This document shows, piece by piece, positions 14,601 through 20,903 of a stretch of DNA of 25,166 nt. The number at the start of each line of letters is the position of its first letter. The first letter of the stretch is position 1. Made by a program: the position numbers and the translations under genes. The DNA is from a virus: IMG/VR virus record IMGVR_UViG_3300020204_000344, positions 1 to 25,166 of that record; one strand, 5' to 3'. The notes under the pieces are model-generated. The model had not been told where the DNA came from, did not search any database, and saw only the letters and a program-made list of their open reading frames with translations.

Positions 14601-16509
14601 CAGAAGATGTTGGGATAGCAGATCCAATACCACTACTTATACTAACAGCTGGTCCTTCAACAAAAATATACTGTGTAAATGATACTGCAGTTCCTGTAGA
14701 AATTGATGTCCCTACAGTATTTGCAGTTCCAATAACAACAGCATTAGTAATTGGTGTAACAAATGTACTAAATCCAACTGTGGTTCCAGTACTTATTGAA
14801 GCACCATGAGTATCTGCGATACCAATTAAAACTGCATCACCAACGCGATTTGTTTGAAAATCATTTACTGTAACTAGAGTACCTGTTGATATTGTTGATC
14901 CATATGTATCGCCAGGATCTATTCCAATATAAGTATCCCCAACACTGACAATTGAAATATTATTAAATATCCCATCAATCAATAAATATTGACTTGTTGT
15001 TATTCCAGTTGGAGGAGGAGTAATATAAATTGTAGTTGATGCTGCGCCAACAGTTGTTGAAATTGAAAATGTATTTGAAGGAAAATAAGCATCAGGAAGA
15101 GATACTGTAGTTAAACCGACAATTTCAACATTATCAAATATGCTATCAATATTCAAATATGGATTATTGTAACTTGTAGATGGACCAATATTTACAGGTA
15201 TTATAGTAGATCCGAGGCCAACAGTAGTTGATATCCCAGTTGAAGAAAATTGCTGATAAAATGATGGCAAATTAAGTGTTGTTAAATCAACTATAGGAAC
15301 ATTTGTTATAATACCAACTGTAGATGCTGGTGTTACTGTAATAGATCCACCCATATTACTATGATTCTCACAGACATAATAATAAGTGCCTACAGTTTGA
15401 GGTGTCCAGGTTAATGTTCCAGATTGAATTCCATTATTTGTAATATTTTCAGTTACAACATTTGCTGGATTATATGCTCCTGGAGATGTTTGAATCCAAA
15501 AAGGATGACCAGATGCATTAATATTTAAAATTAAAGTATCTCCGGCATTTATTGTGATTGCTAGATCAGTTCCATTAATTTGACCAGTAAAAACATAATC
15601 AGAAAAACCAAGATTATTAACAGTAGCTGCAATAGAAACTGGATTTTGTGATTGATTTACTGAAATATAATCTCCAGTTTCTATACCAGCAATAGAATTT
15701 ACGCCTAAAATTGTGGATCCAATAGCTACTGTAGTACTTATTCCGGTAGTTCCAATTACACCAAATATATCAGTAGTTACGGCAATTGTAGTGATACCTG
15801 TTACTTCTATATTTGTTAAGTAACCGTCAATTGTTATATAATTGGTCAAATCAGTGTTAATTGATCCGGTAGATGCAATACCTATTATTGTAGAATTAAT
15901 TCCAGTAACAACAGTTGTTGTTGTTTGAGAATAAGGAGAATAATATGGAATAACAGTTACTGTACCAAATCCTATTATAGATACATTATTATAATATCCA
16001 TCAAGATACAATCTATCATCAACTATTAAAGAATCTATATTATTAACAGGAATTACAGTTGTAAATGGAGTTAACTCAGTCTTTATAATTTTCTGAAAGG
16101 AATCCAATAAAATTGGATCATCAGTAATTCTAATTCTACTAGAGCGAATTGTTTCTGCGCTAATTACATCGTTAATACCATCAATAGTAATAGAAGAAGA
16201 ACCTACAGTAAGGACACCAGTAACTCTAGCATCACCTTTGACAACAAGTTCAGTATTTCCTATACCTATTGTTATACCAGTTGTGCTAGATATTCCTACT
16301 GTATTAACGGTCAATTCACCATTAAACTCAGCACTACTTACATTATTCAGATCAATCCTAGCCAACTCTTGACCAGCAGTAGTTATGCCATTATGTACAT
16401 GAACAGAACTATTAGTTGTATTTACTGTTACTTCACCTGGAGCTCCCGTGAATGCCTGATGTTCAGCGGCTGTTCCTCTTCTAAATTGAACTCTTTTGGT
16501 ATTCGCCAT
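8677..16509 (-). CDS. Giant tail fibre (2610 aa) with cupredoxin-like domain and S74 chaperone
   Basis: Residues 1-55 (RVQFRRGTAAEHQAFTGAPG, VHNGITTAGQE) are a fibre N-terminal domain of the Mtd/phage-fibre type. Residues about 100-750 hold repeated beta units (ISTTVGxxSTxIxV, LxIDGIFNNIxIV). Inside them, about 303-395, is a cupredoxin-like domain with His335, Cys380, His383 and Met386. Residues about 900-1005 begin a pectate-lyase-like beta-helix (NGDDENDGSILPVRTLKKAT, TIYVETGEY). The end from Ser2522 (SDANLKTNIRLIE, MGVIAQEVEKVLPELI, then a coiled coil) is a peptidase-S74 intramolecular chaperone. It should trimerise the fibre and cut itself off before Ser2522. Repeated low-complexity beta sequence and an exceptional length indicate a long trimeric host-recognition fibre. 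Confidence 0.9.
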   Translation of the reverse strand: MANTKRVQFRRGTAAEHQAFTGAPGEVTVNTTNSSVHVHNGITTAGQELARIDLNNVSSAEFNGELTVNTVGISSTTGITIGIGNTELVVKGDARVTGVLTVGSSSITIDGINDVISAETIRSSRIRITDDPILLDSFQKIIKTELTPFTTVIPVNNIDSLIVDDRLYLDGYYNNVSIIGFGTVTVIPYYSPYSQTTTTVVTGINSTIIGIASTGSINTDLTNYITIDGYLTNIEVTGITTIAVTTDIFGVIGTTGISTTVAIGSTILGVNSIAGIETGDYISVNQSQNPVSIAATVNNLGFSDYVFTGQINGTDLAITINAGDTLILNINASGHPFWIQTSPGAYNPANVVTENITNNGIQSGTLTWTPQTVGTYYYVCENHSNMGGSITVTPASTVGIITNVPIVDLTTLNLPSFYQQFSSTGISTTVGLGSTIIPVNIGPSTSYNNPYLNIDSIFDNVEIVGLTTVSLPDAYFPSNTFSISTTVGAASTTIYITPPPTGITTSQYLLIDGIFNNISIVSVGDTYIGIDPGDTYGSTISTGTLVTVNDFQTNRVGDAVLIGIADTHGASISTGTTVGFSTFVTPITNAVVIGTANTVGTSISTGTAVSFTQYIFVEGPAVSISSGIGSAIPTSSVVGFSTLYNVRDSIIIDISDANASFISNESILDIVRYDSEGSNLKLDYVNVLGITTSNDLNVTDHAQFNTVNVSSGSTFNDIRVQDDIIVEGDAKIVGVLTVGSGTVTINGDTNTLNIGNNVTLHTNTSRVNHLRATGISTFENDVHVAGTNAFKSVRLGVGNTELLVTGNERVTETLIVGSNVVLDGTNNKVSSGIGSFQNLIISGAGTVDIDHLNVSGIVTAGRVIGAGLSFPTADGLPGQVVTTDGFGNLSFKTGGAGGSDYVIRVSQANGDDENDGSILPVRTLKKATQLASKIGQRVTIYVETGEYIEDNPIIVYDDVSIIGDSLRNIVVRPLNAGKDLFKLRSACYITGMTFNDYVDPSTQVPQHTFEYSVAFDDPFNSNVDRTGYACPGILTVTDFKYNHITGIATVTTQQEHELYRNLTVRLAGLAFTCGYDEVGINTFAYDHTTGVSTITFFSSALFGETGNQGYKIDDELFLANLPFSCGAEHAGVTTTIFPDGTSQYGRVFTITGINTAAKTVTFNAGVSTIPHIYEGWPTVAISTFAYTNTTGISTAVTASAHGFKVGDRIAPSMLQFTCPGGSGITTDFFPDGTVTSASNDGYTFVVTSVPDSTTFVYNAGISTIPHTYLGGGTVRRVPIVQEVWRYPEKLSSGQKDFPVRKVINDYTFEIKTEPHTNGWAHYYVQDGTARLSKPVINKSPYIQNCSIISSLGGNGILVDGDKVLSPNKAVIPELGEKPPVGDQPEFGKSMVAATFTMISFGGVGWRTINDGYAQVVSCFQIFCRYGSLTQSGGYLSITNSATNFGLYALRSTGYSRNSFGFDRGRITATGVSGGLQTLKAVGLGRADQELFILKFLNSNLEDKTSLFKPLVTTQEFTGVAVDDVNDIFIIPGHPFQNEESVVYYGDESVDPPIQINGLISGNVYYIGYINASSFRLYEDEGLETLVALGSTFVGINTFVGNNQEFIVNEVIDKHNSYQTISLGSTANPLVFVSGRQITQTLPTGTATGIALTYSSSTRELIVSVESVAGSRRFFSTTGNPIVDHSPSPVSVGLTAVQSRSDYWTSEFKVDSTQPGNVIIGISTLPENYYIHFHRPSIINSSSHTWEYAGSGIDYNALPQNGGKTDYAKEQVSELGGRVYASGTNELGDFKIGDFITAFNRTGNIIFNNKVTIGQLDSLRLSLSGGVVVEEFSTDQNLGEGEIGGPLNRRVSTQLAVRSFLNNRLGDFIDKTVSTSAIPNSVVQLNSNGQINPDLIPPKVVNFITTNVNGAKTTLVNRIPAANIKQGDTVVEPENSFVLVNDTLSEFLILDTDTRNYNFQNGDEVISALSAGTAIGIVTAPTYVGYGTTGLVKGVALSLKTLSGGSGYTNPGIYTSILLDTVTGIGTDILATVTISAGGNVTAVGIETGGRYYQSDDILTINDPSRIGGRSNGSNFTIKIDDVQTRLYMSLTNSAKFPGTAALPDFVSDGDAIGIQTTVNNAGLAVTFSPTNYLTGGSVDFTTYRIIVDNTNLDNGDPVVYSSEGGNGIGGLTDGQTYYIKKVGVSSIELHPTYGLSSIVTLLSSGTGTHSLTRTPINTDKNTIIFEDHGFVTGDPVKLTGSAPTGLSVGSFYYVGSATTNSFTLHGTRAESTASVNGFTLNAVGITTVGSATTLTFTKQNVQYSATVNTSSSIESNWSLLAKQDIDAANIVTGIVSPTRLGSGSATDFTFLAGDSSFKKVATSVGIGTTTPLQIQSTSQDLAPGGVGVNTHYGDIIIEPNRVESSLDLYSTLGIARFKSSTFEIGSNGAVGIRNSNTGDVDASTLGGQSGAYYLSANNHTGVVQITRGGTGLNGVPQVGSILIGNGSAYNLTNTPTFTGHVEFNAGLTVTGVATATDFNATSDANLKTNIRLIENSLDLITEIEGVRFDWKETKRPSMGVIAQEVEKVLPELIGQGETKSVNYNGLVGILIEAVKELQKEVNELKAKLDK
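8678..8685 (-). promoter_or_regulatory. Late-promoter-like GATAAATA overlapping the giant fibre stop
   Basis: The minus strand reads TGATAAATAATAT across the stop codon of the 2610-aa gene, and the same 13 bases recur across the stop of the 1302-aa gene at 16616-16628. The next ATG is about 32 bases downstream. The repeated context makes chance less likely than for a lone 8-mer. Confidence 0.5.
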
Positions 16510-16607
16510 TACTAGTAAGTCTTTTAATAGTATTTATTAAATAATATAGATCATCAACTTACGCCTACGTCTTCGTTACCGCGATAAAATCACCGCAATT
16601 ACTAGTA
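16504..16607 (-). repeat. Direct repeat around the giant fibre start codon
   Basis: The 14 bases TACTAGTAATGGCG covering the start codon (16504-16517) recur with one change as TACTAGTAATTGCG at 16594-16607, exactly 90 bases upstream. The upstream copy has lost the ATG (ATT), so it looks like a vestige of a duplicated or earlier gene start. The 117-base gap contains no open frame of note and also holds the two late-promoter-like motifs. Confidence 0.6.
16531..16538 (-). promoter_or_regulatory. Late-promoter-like AATAAATA before the giant fibre
   Basis: AATAAATA on the minus strand, 21 bases upstream of the ATG at 16509. It competes with the GATAAATA at 16621-16628; this one would give a very short leader. 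Confidence 0.35.
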
Positions 16608-16620
16608 GCTAATCTGATAT

Positions 16621-16628
16621 TATTTATC
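16621..16628 (-). promoter_or_regulatory. Late-promoter-like GATAAATA overlapping the 1302-aa gene stop
   Basis: GATAAATA begins within the TGA stop of the 1302-aa gene, in the same TGATAAATAATAT context found at 8673-8685. It would give the giant fibre gene a leader of about 105 bases. Confidence 0.5.
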
Positions 16629-19600
16629 ATATAATATAAATTCTTGTTGTAGTTGGGGGTTCATATTCAACATATCTATCTTGAGACTTACCTCTAAGAA
16701 TAATATTTCCTTCTTCTTTAAAGGATCCTTGTACATATGCTTCTAAAGCAGACCCACCAATAATAAAGAGAACTTTGGTAACATTGTAAATTGCAGTAAA
16801 TACCTCTGCAGAACCGCTGAGAGTATCAATTGATCCCGATCCATTATATGCTTCAGTGTTTCTTTCTGCTGCTGTACCAACAAAAGTAAATACAGTTCCT
16901 CTAATAGATGGTACGAATAGAACAGATTCTTCTTTGCTATTAAACATAGCAAGAGATCCGGATCCAATATGGACATCTGGTGTAAAGGATTCTTGTGCTG
17001 TTCCAATAATATCAAACAATCCAGAAGCAATCGTTTTAAGTTTGAATACAGTAGTTGCGGATCCATTAACTTCAAGAGTTCCTTTTCCAATCTCAGATCT
17101 ATTGAACTTAGTCTCAGACTCACCATTAACTTTAATAGTTCCAATAGTCTCAACATTTGAAACCTTGGATTCTGTTTTACTAATAAAGGTAAAGATGATA
17201 CCAGAACCAATGTGTCCCTGGAGTGTACTTTCTTCAGTTTTTCCATCAAGATTAACAAGACCATTGCCAACATGCTTGTTAGCAAACTTAACTTGTGACG
17301 ATCCAAATACCTTGAATAGACCTGTTGTAGATACAAACTTAGTTCTAGATTCTACTCCACTAGAGAATTCAAAGAGTCTACCTGAACCTCTGTAAGATTC
17401 GACATTCTTCTCAATCGCAGATCCAGTAACTTTAAAGAGTTGTGGGGTTTCTGGAGGATTAGATCCTGATACCTCAGCAGCACTAATGAATGTAAAGATT
17501 GATCCAGAACCAACATAAGAATCTCTACTCTTTTCAATTGCAGATCCAGTGATCTTGAAGAGACCCGTTGTTTTTGCAAAGTAAGTGAGTGATTGAGTAG
17601 AACGACCAAATTCAAAGAGTCTACCTGAACCTCTGTAAGATTCGACATTCTTCTCAATTGCAGATCCAGTAACCTTGAAGAGACCAATAGTTGAAACAAA
17701 CTTAGTTCTAGATTCCGCAGATTTAATAAATGTGAAGAGTGAACCAGAACCAATATGAGGATTGGCTCTTTTCTCATTAAGAGAACCAGAGATCTTAAAG
17801 AGTTGTGGGGTTTCTGGAGGATTAGATCCTGATACCTCAGCAGCACTAATGAATGTAAAGATTGATCCAGAACCAATATGATTAAGACTAAAGATTGTAG
17901 TTGCCTTATCATTAATGTCGAATAATCCAGATCCAATATAAACCTCTGTATTCTTCTCAACAGCAGATCCAGTAATCTTGAAGAGTTCAGTAGATTCTGA
18001 TGGGTTTGAAGTTATGGTTTCGGAAGATCCAATGAAAGCAAAGAGCGATCCTGTACCAATGTGCGGTGCTGGAGTTCTAGACTCAAGACCTCTACCAGTA
18101 ATCTTGAAGAGTTCAGTAGATTCTGGTGGATTAGATCCTGATACCTCAGCAGCACTAATGAATGTAAAGATTGATCCAGAACCAACATAAGAATCTCTAC
18201 TCTTCTCAACAGCAGATCCAGTAATCTTGAAGAGTTCAGTAGATTCTGGTGGATTAGATCCTGATACCTCAGCAGCACTAATGAATGTAAAGATTGATCC
18301 AGAACCAACATGTGGGGATGGTGTCGTAGACTCATTAGCAGAGTCATTAACATTAACAGATCCAGAACCAATGTGGCCAAGTTTGAATATAGTAGTTGCA
18401 GAAGAATCAATATTAATGATTCCTAATCCAGAATGATATTCTGTATTCTTCTCAACAGCAGATCCAGTAATCTTGAAGAGTTCAGTAGATTCTGGTGGAT
18501 TAGATCCTGATACCTCAGCAGCACTAATGAATGTAAAGATTGATCCAGAACCAATAAATGGTGTACGAATATATGATTCATCACCTTCACCAGAAACTTT
18601 AACAGATCCAGATCCAATATGCTTAAGTCTAAAGATTGGGGTAATCTTTTCACCAATAAAGATTCTACCAGAACCAAAGTAAGATTCGGTGTTCTTTTCA
18701 ATGATAGATCCAGTAATTTTGAATAGTTCAGTAGATTCTGGTGGATTCCAAATAACAGTTTCTACTTGAGTAAAGAATCTAATATCTGGATTAATATTCT
18801 TATCAATTACATTACTAATGGTTGCCGATCCAGAACCAATATATCTAAGTTTGAATATAGTAGTTGCTTTATCACCAATTCTGAATAGAACTTTACCAAA
18901 TTCTTTTGGAGTTGAATCAATCTCAGCAGCAGAACTGAATGTAGCAACACCAGATCCAGAATATGGATATACTTTATCAAACTTATCATCTGCACTACCA
19001 CCAATCTTAATCTTACCATATGGAATCAGAGTTCCATCTGGTTCTAAGAATCCATAATCTTCTTGCTGCCATGGATAATATGAATCTCCAGAAAGCAATC
19101 CATAGTCTTCTTCAGATATTGGTGATTGATTAATAAATCCATAATCATCGCCAAATGTACCAACATAAGCTGATTCATTATAAACATAAGTTCTCTTTTC
19201 AACCTTACTAGAGAACTTAAAGATTGATCCGGAACCCGACCAGTCAAATAGTGCTGTTGTATAAACAGAACCACCAATCTTAAATAGTCCTCTACCGGTT
19301 TCTCTTGGTTTTGCAATTGCATAAGCATTTCCATTGAGATTTAACCTTCCGGAACCAATAATCCTTGAGGATAGTTTTTCTGTCGCATTACCACCAATCT
19401 TAATCTTACCATATGGAATCAGAGTTCCATCTGGTTCTAAGAATCCATAATCTTCTTGCTGCCATGGATAATAAGTACTTTCTAATAAAGATCCATAATC
19501 ATCCTGATCAACTATAGCATCTGCAATTGATCCATAATCATCGCCAAATGTACCAACATAAGCTGATTCATTATAAACATAAGTTCTCTTCTCAACCTTA

Positions 19601-20535
19601 CTAGAGAACTTAAAGATTGATCCAGATCCCGACCAGTCAAATAGTGCTGTTGTATAAACAGAACCACCAATCTTAAATAGTCGTCCTCTACCGGTTTCTC
19701 TTGGTTTTCTAATTGCATAAGCATTTCCATTGAGATTTAACCTTCCGGAACCAATAATCCTTGAGGATAGTTTTTCTGTCGCATTACCCTCAATATTAAT
19801 ATTGCCATATGGGAAGATTGATTCATTATTCGTTATGAATCCATAATCTTCTTGCTGCCATGGATAATAAGTACTTTCTAATAAAGATCCATAATCATCC
19901 TGATCAACTATAGCATCTGCAATTGATCCATAATCATCGCCAACTGGATTTACTACAGATGATTGATTATAACTTACTGTTATATTTTCTAGACCACCAG
20001 AAAGACCTAGTAATGATCCTACTCCCTCATAAGAAGCAGTTTGTTTTTGACTGGAAACTCCATGCGCGACCAGATAACCAGAACCATATATGAGTGGAAG
20101 AATCGCAACATCAGAATTTCCTGATAGGGAAAAACGGACTCCACTAATAATTGATATTCTGGTTAAACTTTCTGCAGGTGTGTTATTGATTGCATAAAGA
20201 ATTCCAAATGGCCTTAAAGTCGTATTATTTGTTATTAACCCATAATCTTCTTGTTGCCATGAATAATAAGTATTATTTGCAATTGATCCATAATCCTCTT
20301 GATCAACTATGGCGCTTGTAATTGATCCATAATCATCACCATCGGGCCCTACTATTGATGATTCATTATAATCATACGCTATACTTTCGCTTAGTTCTCC
20401 TTTTGAATTCAAGATCTTACTTGAACTTGTGGAAAAAGTAGATACTATAAAATCTGCATATGTGCTAATCTGCTCATCAGCAACATCTGCAATGGTAAAT
20501 GGTATTCTTTCAGCAATATATGAGTAAACTGCCAT
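16627..20535 (-). CDS. Large repetitive virion protein (1302 aa)
   Basis: The N-terminus (YSYIAERIPFTIADVADEQI) is unique; the rest is built of repeats. Residues about 60-520 contain blocks of DDYGSIxxAIVDQxDYGSL and PWQQEDYGF, alternating with YGKIKIGGxATEKLSSRIIG and GSGxLNLNGNA. Residues about 520-1220 are repeats of the form GSGSIFTFISAAEVSGSNPP, ESTELFKITGSAVEK, with a glycine-serine turn and two beta strands per unit. This is the look of an extended fibrous virion protein, and its place just upstream of the giant fibre suits a tail-fibre component. No enzymatic domain is seen. At DNA level several repeats are nearly identical, which implies recent duplication or ongoing homogenisation. 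Confidence 0.82.
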   Translation of the reverse strand: MAVYSYIAERIPFTIADVADEQISTYADFIVSTFSTSSSKILNSKGELSESIAYDYNESSIVGPDGDDYGSITSAIVDQEDYGSIANNTYYSWQQEDYGLITNNTTLRPFGILYAINNTPAESLTRISIISGVRFSLSGNSDVAILPLIYGSGYLVAHGVSSQKQTASYEGVGSLLGLSGGLENITVSYNQSSVVNPVGDDYGSIADAIVDQDDYGSLLESTYYPWQQEDYGFITNNESIFPYGNINIEGNATEKLSSRIIGSGRLNLNGNAYAIRKPRETGRGRLFKIGGSVYTTALFDWSGSGSIFKFSSKVEKRTYVYNESAYVGTFGDDYGSIADAIVDQDDYGSLLESTYYPWQQEDYGFLEPDGTLIPYGKIKIGGNATEKLSSRIIGSGRLNLNGNAYAIAKPRETGRGLFKIGGSVYTTALFDWSGSGSIFKFSSKVEKRTYVYNESAYVGTFGDDYGFINQSPISEEDYGLLSGDSYYPWQQEDYGFLEPDGTLIPYGKIKIGGSADDKFDKVYPYSGSGVATFSSAAEIDSTPKEFGKVLFRIGDKATTIFKLRYIGSGSATISNVIDKNINPDIRFFTQVETVIWNPPESTELFKITGSIIEKNTESYFGSGRIFIGEKITPIFRLKHIGSGSVKVSGEGDESYIRTPFIGSGSIFTFISAAEVSGSNPPESTELFKITGSAVEKNTEYHSGLGIINIDSSATTIFKLGHIGSGSVNVNDSANESTTPSPHVGSGSIFTFISAAEVSGSNPPESTELFKITGSAVEKSRDSYVGSGSIFTFISAAEVSGSNPPESTELFKITGRGLESRTPAPHIGTGSLFAFIGSSETITSNPSESTELFKITGSAVEKNTEVYIGSGLFDINDKATTIFSLNHIGSGSIFTFISAAEVSGSNPPETPQLFKISGSLNEKRANPHIGSGSLFTFIKSAESRTKFVSTIGLFKVTGSAIEKNVESYRGSGRLFEFGRSTQSLTYFAKTTGLFKITGSAIEKSRDSYVGSGSIFTFISAAEVSGSNPPETPQLFKVTGSAIEKNVESYRGSGRLFEFSSGVESRTKFVSTTGLFKVFGSSQVKFANKHVGNGLVNLDGKTEESTLQGHIGSGIIFTFISKTESKVSNVETIGTIKVNGESETKFNRSEIGKGTLEVNGSATTVFKLKTIASGLFDIIGTAQESFTPDVHIGSGSLAMFNSKEESVLFVPSIRGTVFTFVGTAAERNTEAYNGSGSIDTLSGSAEVFTAIYNVTKVLFIIGGSALEAYVQGSFKEEGNIILRGKSQDRYVEYEPPTTTRIYII
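17451..18553 (-). repeat. Five near-identical 62-bp repeats inside the 1302-aa gene
   Basis: Copies lie at 17451-17512, 17814-17875, 18123-18184, 18246-18307 and 18492-18553. They encode FTFISAAEVSGSNPPE-type units. Spacings (363, 309, 123 and 246) are all multiples of three, so gain or loss of units keeps the frame. The DNA identity is higher than needed for the protein, pointing to recent copying. Confidence 0.88.
19139..19788 (-). repeat. Long tandem duplication (about 255 bp) in the 1302-aa gene
   Basis: The segment 19139-19392 recurs at 19532-19788 with few changes, offset by 393 bases (131 codons). The left copy differs by an in-frame three-base deletion (GRGLFKIGG against GRGRLFKIGG) and one codon (AIAKPRE against AIRKPRE). 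A neighbouring 69-base block at 19013-19081 is also repeated at 19405-19473. Confidence 0.88.
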
Positions 20536-20560
20536 AGGCTTACTCTAACTTTAGGTTATG

Positions 20561-20575
20561 CAAGGTACATCCTTG
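20561..20575 (-). other. Small hairpin in the leader of the 1302-aa gene
   Basis: CAAGG-ATGTA-CCTTG forms a perfect five-pair stem 25 to 40 bases upstream of the ATG at 20535. There is no T-run, so it is not a terminator; it may shape the mRNA leader. Confidence 0.3.
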
Positions 20576-20589
20576 ACTTTATCTGATAA

Positions 20590-20596
20590 TATTTAG
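20590..20596 (-). promoter_or_regulatory. Possible late-promoter variant CTAAATA
   Basis: CTAAATA on the minus strand in the 67-base gap before the 1302-aa gene. It deviates from NATAAATA at one base and is listed because this large gene otherwise lacks a motif. Confidence 0.25.
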
Positions 20597-20602
20597 TTTA
20601 TA

Positions 20603-20827
20603 TTAATAAAGGGTCAGACTAGTAGACCCAACACCAACTACATTAAAAGTTAAAATATTTTCGGATACACTTATTTGGACGGCATTTGTAATGCCTATAC
20701 CACTAGTAAATCCGCCAATAGATGTTGTAACTCCAGAATAATTATTAAAAACATCTTCCGCAAGAGCATTAATAACTTGTCTCTGATATTCAAATGTAGA
20801 ATTTATACCCACAAATCGTGCTGACAT
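20603..20827 (-). CDS. Small virion-cluster protein (74 aa)
   Basis: An AGGAG site six bases before the ATG supports the start. The sequence is SARFVGINSTFEYQRQVINA, a short helical part (LAEDVFNNYSG), then beta- and glycine-rich sequence (GGFTSGIGITNAVQISVSEN, ILTFNVVGVGSTSLTL). The second half has the composition of the fibre proteins around it. No family recognised. A terminator lies immediately upstream, so it needs a separate promoter or read-through. Confidence 0.7.
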   Translation of the reverse strand: MSARFVGINSTFEYQRQVINALAEDVFNNYSGVTTSIGGFTSGIGITNAVQISVSENILTFNVVGVGSTSLTLY

Positions 20828-20840
20828 AATTATCTCCTAA

Positions 20841-20878
20841 AAGAAAAAAATAGGAGGAGTTACTAATGCAACCCCTCC
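20841..20878 (-). terminator. Rho-independent terminator after the 460-aa gene
   Basis: On the minus strand GGAGGGGTT, a loop of eight bases, and AACTCCTCC pair over nine positions (one G-U), followed by TATTTTTTTC. It lies 25 bases past the stop of the 460-aa gene. Confidence 0.82.
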
Positions 20879-20903
20879 ATGATAAATTTATGAATATAAC
20901 TAA

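Noticed and set aside
8677-16509. Diversity-generating retroelement target, suggested by the Mtd-like fibre N-terminus
   Set aside because: No reverse transcriptase, no template repeat and no adenine-biased variable region could be seen in the window.
16856-17395. Plus- and minus-strand alternative frames inside the 1302-aa gene (also near 17352-17960 and 18012-18701)
   Set aside because: They follow the DNA repeats of the real gene in other frames and break up at its edges; the 1302-aa frame is continuous and has a protein-like repeat logic.
17451-18553. CRISPR-like array
   Set aside because: The repeats are 62 bp with irregular spacing, the intervals are multiples of three and encode related protein, and there is no leader or cas gene.
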